This document shows, piece after piece, positions 6,828-11,851 of a stretch of 11,851 nucleotides of DNA. Position 1 is the first letter of the stretch; every line of letters begins with the position of its first letter. This stretch comes from an uncultured Flavobacterium sp. Its GTDB lineage: Bacteria; Bacteroidota; Bacteroidia; Flavobacteriales; Flavobacteriaceae. Location of the stretch: positions 1-11,851 of the forward strand of contig CAMPIZ010000021.1 of the NCBI GenBank assembly GCA_946886675.1, given 5' to 3'. The notes under the pieces are model-generated. The model searched no databases, was not told where the DNA came from, and was given only the letters and a program-made list of their open reading frames with translations. A program made the position numbers and the translations under genes.

Positions 6828-7943
6828 ATGAAATTGTTTTATACAGGAATGATGGCGGCAGTACTGCTTTTAGCAGGCTGCTCGGGAGTAACAAAAGTTA
6901 CAGATATAATTACCCAGCCCACAGCCAGGGAGGTGTACAAAAGGGAGTTTAAGGATAATGAGCCAGCTTACAGCCAGTGGCAGAGCGCTTATAATACTGC
7001 AGTTAATGACAGCCTTGAAATAACACTGCCTTATGGCGAAAAAGGTAAGTTTATACCTTACAGCAACACAGCCTACAGTTATACTTTTACGCTACAGGAA
7101 GGGGAAGTGCTTAATGCTTCGGTTATAAAAGACTCGGTAAACCAACGAGTGTTTTTAGATGTTTTTGAGTATAAGTACTTAGGTTTTGAGCATGTTGAAG
7201 ATGCCGGAACTGACGATATAAACCTTAGGTTTGAACCAAAAGCAACTGGTGTTTATAAAATAATTATACAGCCTGAACTTGTGGCAGGCAGCAGTTTTTT
7301 TATAAGCCTTACTAAGGAACCTCTATATGGTTTCCCGGTTTCCGGAAAAGGAAATACTGATATAGGCAGCTTTTGGGGTGTGGACCGCGATGGCGGAAAA
7401 CGCAGGCACGAAGGAATTGACATTTTTGCAAAACGCGGTACTCCTGTAGTAGCCGTTACAGATGGTACTATAAGCCGTACAGGTAATCATGGGCTGGGAG
7501 GCAAACAGGTATGGCAGCGTGCCGGATTGTTTGGCAATGCTTTGTACTATGCACACCTTGACAGCATAGCAGTACAGCCCGGGATGAAGGTAAAAACAGG
7601 GGATACTTTGGGTTTTGTAGGTAATACAGGTAATGCAAAATTTACCCCGCCACATCTGCATTTTGGTATCTATAAAGGAGGTGCAGTAAACCCGTTGCCG
7701 TTTGTGTTTAAAACCAAAGACATACTACCAGGTGATTACAAAAGATCGTTTGCAACAGCCTCTTTAAAGGTAAAATCTAAAGCCAACTTAAGGCAGGGTC
7801 CGTCTGTAGAACATGATATAATAGGAACGTTAAGTAAAAACGAAAAAGTTGTACTCCTGGGGCAGCATAACGACTGGCTGCATATACTTACTCCTGAAAA
7901 CTCTAAAGCCTTTTTGCACAGCAACCTTGTTAGTGAACTTTAA
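6828..7943 (+). CDS. Lipoprotein M23 (LytM-type) metallopeptidase with C-terminal SH3 domain
   Basis: A 371-residue lipoprotein. The signal MKLFYTGMMAAVLLLAGC has lipobox LAGC with Cys18. No acidic export run follows, so it probably faces the periplasm. Residues 60-165 form an uncharacterised beta-rich region. The M23 peptidase domain spans about 169-295 and has the full residue set: HEGID (His194, Asp198), YYAHLD (His243) and HLHFG (His276, His278). It should therefore be an active zinc endopeptidase cutting peptidoglycan cross-links or related peptides. Residues 310-371 (VKSKANLRQGPS, then DWLHI) form a bacterial SH3-like domain likely to bind the wall. Placing the SH3 domain after the peptidase is less usual than before it. 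The start at 6828 begins the signal peptide; the frame is open further upstream from a TTG at 6780. Its stop overlaps that of the convergent lipoprotein gene. Confidence 0.93.
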   Translation: MKLFYTGMMAAVLLLAGCSGVTKVTDIITQPTAREVYKREFKDNEPAYSQWQSAYNTAVNDSLEITLPYGEKGKFIPYSNTAYSYTFTLQEGEVLNASVIKDSVNQRVFLDVFEYKYLGFEHVEDAGTDDINLRFEPKATGVYKIIIQPELVAGSSFFISLTKEPLYGFPVSGKGNTDIGSFWGVDRDGGKRRHEGIDIFAKRGTPVVAVTDGTISRTGNHGLGGKQVWQRAGLFGNALYYAHLDSIAVQPGMKVKTGDTLGFVGNTGNAKFTPPHLHFGIYKGGAVNPLPFVFKTKDILPGDYKRSFATASLKVKSKANLRQGPSVEHDIIGTLSKNEKVVLLGQHNDWLHILTPENSKAFLHSNLVSEL

Positions 7944-8458
7944 TTAGAGTCTGTTGATTCTCTTGCCTTTGAAGCTGAATAGTTAATATTATCCTGGTTT
8001 CCAAAATCCACCATATTGTTTGTAACAGCCCATCGTTGTCTTTTTTGAATTTGCAGTAGCCTGTCTGCAATTTCATATAATTCTTCAGGAGCAATATGTC
8101 CATATACATATATTTGGTGTACAGAGTCATTTTTAACTTTATAGAATTTAAACGCTGTACCGTCTTTAAGATTGGTTTGGTTATATATAGTATCATACAT
8201 GCTAAAATCCAATTTATTTACCAGGGATTGAATTGAGTTTTTATCCTGTTTTTTAGGTATTGCTATAAAAGTTTCTTTCGGCAACGGATATTTTTTCAGG
8301 AGATAAATGCTGTCACCGCCTGTAAACTTTAAGCTAAAGTCTACACCTTCACTAACAAAGGAAAAAACAAACATGTCTTTCTTAATGATTCTTTCGCTTC
8401 TCTTTTCTTTACAGCCTGTAAGTATCAGTATTGTGGCAAATAATATTAATTTCTTCAT
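7940..8458 (-). CDS. Small lipoprotein of unknown function
   Basis: A 172-residue protein with a clear lipoprotein signal, MKKLILFATILILTGC, lipobox LTGC and Cys16. The following residues KEKRSERIIKKD are basic, so the acidic surface-export signal is absent and a periplasm-facing location is more likely. The mature part has mixed strands (MFVFSFVSEGVDFSLKF, HQIYVYGHI) and a helix (APEELYEIADRLLQIQKRQR at 123-142). I do not recognise the family and see no catalytic motif. The gene starts 7 bp after the fructosamine-kinase-like gene stops, so the two are co-transcribed. That does not show a shared function, since this protein is exported and the kinase is cytosolic. Its stop codon shares bases with that of the convergent M23 gene, and no terminator hairpin was found between them. 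Confidence 0.8.
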   Translation of the reverse strand: MKKLILFATILILTGCKEKRSERIIKKDMFVFSFVSEGVDFSLKFTGGDSIYLLKKYPLPKETFIAIPKKQDKNSIQSLVNKLDFSMYDTIYNQTNLKDGTAFKFYKVKNDSVHQIYVYGHIAPEELYEIADRLLQIQKRQRWAVTNNMVDFGNQDNINYSASKARESTDSN

Positions 8459-8465
8459 ATCAGGA

Positions 8466-9317
8466 TTAGTGTTTAGAAAAAGGGTTAAGTATGTTTTTGA
8501 CGCTTTCTATATAATGCCCGCCAAAGGCATATGCATGAAAAAGCAACGGATAAAGCTGTGTATAGAGCAGCCGCTCTTCCCAGTTTTTTTCTAACGGGTA
8601 AGCATCGTTATAACTCTCATAAAATTGTGTAGAAAAGCCGCCAAAAAGCCTGCTCATACCTATATCCATTTCCCTGTGCCCATAATATACTGCTGGGTCT
8701 ATTAGGTAGGTCTCATTATTTTTGGCTGACAAAAAATTACCGCTCCACAAGTCACCATGCAATAAAGAGGGCTGCTCTATAGGAAAAATATTGTTCAGTT
8801 CTTTGCTAAAATTATCAGCGGCGGCTATAATATTGCGATTAATTTTATTTTGGTCATAAATTAGCTTTATCAAGGGCAATACCCTGCAGTTTGCATAAAA
8901 CTCACTCCATGCACTATAAGCCGTATTGTTTTGAAGATAAGTGCCCAGGTAATTATCTTCATAAAAGCCGAAGTTTTCCTGTGTTGTTTTATGCAGCTGT
9001 GCCAAACGGGTTCCAAAGGCTTCCCTCATTTCCGGTGTTGTATTAGCGGTTTCCAGCCATTCCAATAATAAGTATTGGGTATCATTAAACTCTCCGGTTT
9101 GTATCACTTCAGGTACAGGCAATCCCCCCGAATCTCCAAGTGTTTTAAGTCCGTTTGCCTCTTTTTCAAATAACCCGGGATACTTATTCCTGTTGTTTGT
9201 TTTTATAAAAAAATCACCTTCTTTTGCAGCTATTTTATAAGCCTTATTAATATCTCCGCCATGAACAGGAGAGGTATTTTTTATGGTGAGGTTGAGGTGA
9301 GAGAGCAATTGTTCCAT
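8466..9317 (-). CDS. Fructosamine kinase family protein
   Basis: A 283-residue cytosolic kinase-like protein, close to the normal 285-310 residues of the fructosamine-3-kinase/ketosamine kinase family. Seen: the N-terminal VHGGDINKAY (18-27), characteristic of this family; FFIK (36-39) with the ATP-binding lysine candidate Lys39; LLLEWLE (83-89) as the hinge; SLLHGDLWSGNFL (184-196) with catalytic Asp189 and Asn194; YLIDPAVYYGHREMDIG (204-220) with metal-binding Asp207; and LYPLLFHAYAFGGHY near the end. Relatives phosphorylate sugar-amine adducts on proteins or small molecules, making them unstable and so reversing glycation. The substrate of bacterial members is often unknown. All key residues are present. 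The ATG at 9317 is preferred over an in-frame TTG at 9332 that overlaps the -7 element. It leads a two-gene unit with the small lipoprotein. Confidence 0.92.
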   Translation of the reverse strand: MEQLLSHLNLTIKNTSPVHGGDINKAYKIAAKEGDFFIKTNNRNKYPGLFEKEANGLKTLGDSGGLPVPEVIQTGEFNDTQYLLLEWLETANTTPEMREAFGTRLAQLHKTTQENFGFYEDNYLGTYLQNNTAYSAWSEFYANCRVLPLIKLIYDQNKINRNIIAAADNFSKELNNIFPIEQPSLLHGDLWSGNFLSAKNNETYLIDPAVYYGHREMDIGMSRLFGGFSTQFYESYNDAYPLEKNWEERLLYTQLYPLLFHAYAFGGHYIESVKNILNPFSKH

Positions 9318-9320
9318 TCT

Positions 9321-9328
9321 CAAATATA
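9321..9328 (-). promoter_or_regulatory. -7 element for the fructosamine kinase gene
   Basis: On the minus strand TATATTTG is an exact TAnnTTTG match, with only 3 bp (AGA) before the ATG at 9317. If used, the transcript would be leaderless or nearly so. No TTTG stands at the -33 distance; that stretch falls inside the neighbouring LytTR-like site. Confidence 0.45.
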
Positions 9329-9336
9329 CCAAAATA

Positions 9337-9366
9337 ACAGTTCATCCCTTTTATTCTACAGTTCGG
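9337..9366 (+). promoter_or_regulatory. LytTR-type direct-repeat binding site (kinase operon promoter)
   Basis: ACAGTTCAT (9337-9345) and ACAGTTCGG (9358-9366) both fit the LytTR half-site consensus [TA][AC][CA]GTTN[AG][TG] at every position. They start 21 bp apart, two helical turns. The 30-bp unit matches that at 3740-3769 at 22 of the 23 positions outside the central 7-bp spacer (TTCATCC and TCTACAGTTCGG are identical). It ends 33 bp before the -7 element of the TPR-kinase operon, so autoregulation is the natural reading. Confidence 0.65.
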
Positions 9367-9376
9367 TAAAACACTT

Positions 9377-9407
9377 TTTTACAGGTGTAAGTTAGTTATG
9401 ATATTTG
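9377..9407 (+). promoter_or_regulatory. Promoter of the TPR-histidine kinase-2TM operon
   Basis: TTTT (9377-9380), 19 bp, then GATATTTG (9400-9407). The spacing is correct for a Bacteroidetes promoter, with one mismatch in each element. The leader to the ATG at 9447 would be about 30 bases. The weak elements together with the adjacent direct repeats suggest activator dependence. Confidence 0.5.
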
Positions 9408-9446
9408 CGTCATCAAATCAGTACTAATTATTTAAAACCTAAAATT

Positions 9447-10070
9447 ATGATAAGAGTTATTACCATCGCAGTTTTCTTTATTGTAAATTCCGTATGCGCA
9501 CAAACACAATATGAGCAGGGAATGCAAAGGGCATTTGGCCTTTGGGGAGAAGGAAAGACAACAGAGGCTTCGGCTATGTTTGAAAGGATTTCGGCTGCCG
9601 AAAATGATAACTGGCTGCCGGATTATTATATTTCGTTAATAAATACTATAGAGGCTTTCCAGACAAAAGACAGGGAAAAAGTTACAGCTTTATTAGGTAA
9701 AGCACAGGCAGCACAGGACAGGGCCGATATGATTTCGCCAAATAATCCTGAACTTATGGTTATGCAGGCCATGATACATACCGCCTGGATTGCTTTTGAC
9801 CCAATGACCAATGGGATGAAGCTTTCGCCAACAGTAAGTGAAATTTATGCGAAAGCCCTGTCTATAGCACCACAAAACCCACGTGTTGTATTTTGCAAAG
9901 CCGAATTTGAAATGGGTGGAGCGGCCTATTTTAAACAGGATACAACACCAATGTGTGCTGAAATTGAACGTGCTGTTGGACTTTTTGCTAACTTTAAGCC
10001 AGAAACACCTTTTCATCCTAACTGGGGTTTAGAGCGTGCGCAGGAGAAATTGAAGGAGTGTGGAAAATAA
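9447..10070 (+). CDS. Exported TPR-like protein leading the kinase operon
   Basis: A 207-residue protein with signal peptide MIRVITIAVFFIVNSVCAQ (cleaved near residue 19), so it is periplasmic or secreted. The mature part is almost wholly alpha-helical with degenerate TPR-like pairs. Examples are QYEQGMQRAFGLWGEGKTTE at 21-40, KAQAAQDRADMISPNNPEL (85-103), and SEIYAKALSIAPQNPRVVF (131-149), where the A-P-Q-N-P-R turn is typical of TPRs. Two cysteines (150, 170) could pair, and a third is near the C-terminus. TPRs bind proteins or peptides, and no enzyme motif is seen. It is the first gene of the operon and ends 15 bp before the histidine kinase, so a role as accessory or target of the sensor is possible but unproven. 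The ATG at 9447 follows AAAATT and begins the signal peptide; the TTG at 9405 lies inside the promoter. Confidence 0.82.
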   Translation: MIRVITIAVFFIVNSVCAQTQYEQGMQRAFGLWGEGKTTEASAMFERISAAENDNWLPDYYISLINTIEAFQTKDREKVTALLGKAQAAQDRADMISPNNPELMVMQAMIHTAWIAFDPMTNGMKLSPTVSEIYAKALSIAPQNPRVVFCKAEFEMGGAAYFKQDTTPMCAEIERAVGLFANFKPETPFHPNWGLERAQEKLKECGK

Positions 10071-10085
10071 TTATAATTAGATAAG

Positions 10086-11429
10086 ATGAACAAAATAGTT
10101 AAAGAGCTGCTTAAAGCATTTGGTATAGGGGCCATTATTTTTATAGTGCTTTTTGTAATATCAAAAGCACAGGGAAATACCTGGGAAAACGATACCCTTG
10201 TTTTTTATGGCTTTCTTTTTACCATGCTTTATTCTATCGTTCTCTATTTTGTTAATTCGGTGCTCTTTATATATCTGAATAAGAAGTTTGATAAAAGTAA
10301 CATGCCCCTTAAAAGAGCGGTTGTAGGTTTCGGACTTTCCTTTATGGTAACGCTTTTTTGTGTTTTTCTGCTGCGGATACTGGAAGACGTAATTATTGAA
10401 GGAGAAACTTTCAGGCAGTTTTTAGCTGAAGAAACCCTGAGCAATTATTATTTTGCTATGGGTATTACAATAATCATACTTCTTTTAATACACTCTTTCC
10501 ATTTTTATAAGGCTTATCAGGAAAACAGGGTAAAGCGCGAAAAGATAATAGCTGGTACAGCTTCGGCACAGTTTGAAACCTTAAAAAACCAAATCGATCC
10601 GCATTTTCTCTTTAACAGCCTTAATGTTCTTAGTTCACTTATTGAAGAAAACCCGGATAATGCCCAGCGTTTCACTACCTCTTTGTCCAAGATATACCGC
10701 TATGTGCTGGAACAAAAAGATAAAGAACTGGTAAGTATACAGGAGGAGTTATCTTTTGCAAAAACCTATATGAACCTGCTCAAGATGAGGTTTGAAAACA
10801 GTGTTTTTTATGAAGTACAGGAAATAGCCAATCCTGATGCTAAGGTAGTACCCCTTTCCTTACAACTGCTTTTAGAGAACACCGTTAAACATAATGTAGT
10901 GAGTCCGCAGCGTCCTCTGTACATAAGAATATTTGAAAAAGACGGCTATTTGGTGGTACAGAATGACCTTCAGAAAAAAGAAGTTCTCAGGGACAGAAAA
11001 GGGGTTGGTTTGCAAAATATTGTAAACCGCTACGCTATACTTACCGAGCGTAATGTTTTGGTACACGAAACAGACAAACATTTTACAGTTAAGTTACCTA
11101 TTCTAACAAAACAGCTATCTATTATGGAACCATCAGTTTATAACAGAGAAGAGGGCAATTACCTTAAAGCCCAAAAAAAGATTGAAGAAATTAAAGGTTT
11201 TTACAGTAACCTGTCAGCCTATGTAGTAGTGATTATAGGGCTGGCTGTATTAAACCTGGTTACTTATCCTTACCATTTGTGGTTTTTGTACCCTGCCATA
11301 GGGTGGGGCATAGGGGTAGTAATACATGGTGTAAATGTATTTAATTATATGCCTTTTCTAAGCAGGGACTGGGAAGAGCGCAAAATTAACGAGCTTATGG
11401 AAAAAGATAAATCTAAAAAATGGCGATAA
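10086..11429 (+). CDS. LytS-type sensor histidine kinase with C-terminal 2TM domain
   Basis: A 447-residue kinase. Four N-terminal membrane spans (about 10-27, 36-64, 78-100, 122-141) have short loops and no extracytoplasmic sensor domain. The kinase part starts with KNQIDPHFLFNSLNVLSSLI (167-186), the LytS/YehU-type phosphoacceptor motif with His173, and runs to MRFENSVFYEV. The ATPase part has LQLLLENTVKHN (259-270, N-box Asn265) and the G-box GVGLQNIVNRY (306-316). It then has a second membrane section: residues 360-435 form a 2TM domain (KIEEIKGFY, spans about 375-394 and 398-414, IGWGIGVVIHG, DWEERKI). The kinase core is thus tethered at both ends. LytS-type kinases phosphorylate LytTR response regulators; none is inside the window, but the operon runs off its end. 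Only 1 bp separates its stop from the next 2TM gene. Confidence 0.93.
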   Translation: MNKIVKELLKAFGIGAIIFIVLFVISKAQGNTWENDTLVFYGFLFTMLYSIVLYFVNSVLFIYLNKKFDKSNMPLKRAVVGFGLSFMVTLFCVFLLRILEDVIIEGETFRQFLAEETLSNYYFAMGITIIILLLIHSFHFYKAYQENRVKREKIIAGTASAQFETLKNQIDPHFLFNSLNVLSSLIEENPDNAQRFTTSLSKIYRYVLEQKDKELVSIQEELSFAKTYMNLLKMRFENSVFYEVQEIANPDAKVVPLSLQLLLENTVKHNVVSPQRPLYIRIFEKDGYLVVQNDLQKKEVLRDRKGVGLQNIVNRYAILTERNVLVHETDKHFTVKLPILTKQLSIMEPSVYNREEGNYLKAQKKIEEIKGFYSNLSAYVVVIIGLAVLNLVTYPYHLWFLYPAIGWGIGVVIHGVNVFNYMPFLSRDWEERKINELMEKDKSKKWR

Positions 11430-11430
11430 C

Positions 11431-11739
11431 ATGGAAGATTTTGATAAAATAGCTTATGATAAGGCAAAAAGAAAGGTAAAAGAAATTAAGAGCTTTTATA
11501 TAAATCTTGTTTGTTACTTTACGGTTATTCCAGTCCTTATATATATAAATATGTCAACCATGCCCGAGTTTCAGTGGTTTTGGTTTTCTATGGCCGGCTG
11601 GGGTATAGGTATTATATTTCATGGTATGGGAGCATTTGACTGGTACCCGTTTGTAGGAAAAGGCTGGGAAGAGCGCAAGCTTAAACAACTTATGGATGAG
11701 ATGGACAGGAGGGATAAAGAGCGGTCTAAATATGAGTGA
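11431..11739 (+). CDS. Free-standing 2TM domain protein
   Basis: A 102-residue protein made of a single 2TM domain: basic-acidic helix KAKRKVKEIKSFYINLVCYF (11-30), first span about 24-42, second span about 48-64 with AGWGIGIIFHGMGAF, then a cytoplasmic amphipathic tail GWEERKLKQLMDEMDRRDKE. It is plainly homologous to the C-terminal 2TM domain of the preceding kinase (both have K-EIK-FY-NL, GWGIG--HG and WEERK-). The DNA is similar too, with GGGAAGAGCGCAA in both. There is no signal peptide, so it sits in the inner membrane with both ends inside. Function of the domain is unknown; association with the kinase in the membrane is inferred from the shared domain and 1-bp spacing. Confidence 0.9.
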   Translation: MEDFDKIAYDKAKRKVKEIKSFYINLVCYFTVIPVLIYINMSTMPEFQWFWFSMAGWGIGIIFHGMGAFDWYPFVGKGWEERKLKQLMDEMDRRDKERSKYE

Positions 11740-11851
11740 TATGGAAAATGATCTAAAGCGCAAGGTACATTTTGTTATGGCTCAAAAACGAATGGAGCGC
11801 ATAAGGGATTTTTACATGCACCTTACAATTTATATTACAGTAAATATATTG
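11732..11851 (+). CDS. Second free-standing 2TM domain protein (partial)
   Basis: A frame open to the window edge, 40 codons. MENDLKRKVHFVMAQKRMER followed by IRDFYMHLTIYITVNIL matches the opening of a 2TM domain (basic helix, R/K-D/S/G-FY--L, then the first hydrophobic span). The ATG at 11732 overlaps the end of the preceding gene by 8 bp; an ATG at 11741 is the other choice and gives no overlap. The 3' end lies outside the window, so length and any fused domain (for example LytTR or kinase) are unknown. Confidence 0.75.
   Translation, partial: MSDMENDLKRKVHFVMAQKRMERIRDFYMHLTIYITVNIL

Noticed and set aside
9405..9446. TTG start at 9405 for the TPR protein
   Set aside because: The TTG is part of the -7 element GATATTTG, and the signal peptide starts at the ATG at 9447.

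Overview
The window looks like a chromosomal segment of a Bacteroidota bacterium, most likely a Flavobacteriaceae member. The base composition is AT-rich. Gene starts lack Shine-Dalgarno sequences and several are preceded by TAnnTTTG-type -7 elements. The gene content also fits: a TonB-dependent receptor with an N-terminal carboxypeptidase-regulatory-like domain, a lipoprotein with an acidic surface-export signal after its cysteine, a LytS-type histidine kinase and 2TM-domain proteins. No RNA genes, insertion sequences, CRISPR arrays or phage genes were seen. No gap longer than about 190 bases lies between genes.

Layout. On the minus strand, 105-485 encodes a VOC (glyoxalase-like) protein with its own promoter. 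At 547-2421 a ClC anion channel/transporter and an HPP-family membrane protein form a tight two-gene operon. At 2481-3647 is a secreted protein ending in an outer-membrane beta-barrel. Divergent from it, a 717-aa TonB-dependent receptor runs on the plus strand (3832-5985) and ends at a bidirectional terminator. It faces a minus-strand surface lipoprotein (6012-6719) that resembles the propeptide of Bacteroidetes subtilases but has no protease domain. Then come a plus-strand M23 peptidase lipoprotein with a C-terminal SH3 domain (6828-7943) and a minus-strand pair: a fructosamine-kinase-family enzyme (8466-9317) followed by a small lipoprotein (7940-8458). From 9447 to the window end runs a plus-strand operon: an exported TPR-like protein, a LytS-like histidine kinase with a C-terminal 2TM domain, a free-standing 2TM protein, and the start of another 2TM protein cut by the window edge.

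Most interesting observation. Two intergenic regions 5.6 kb apart, upstream of the TonB receptor and upstream of the kinase operon, carry the same composite element. It consists of two 9-bp direct repeats starting 21 bp apart that fit the published LytTR-regulator consensus, then a shared AGGTGT, then a -7 element, all at identical spacing. LytS-type kinases normally work with LytTR response regulators. The inference is that the kinase operon, probably with a LytTR regulator just beyond the window, activates itself and the TonB receptor. The sensing module is unusual because its kinase core lies between an N-terminal membrane domain and a C-terminal 2TM hairpin that is repeated in the following genes.
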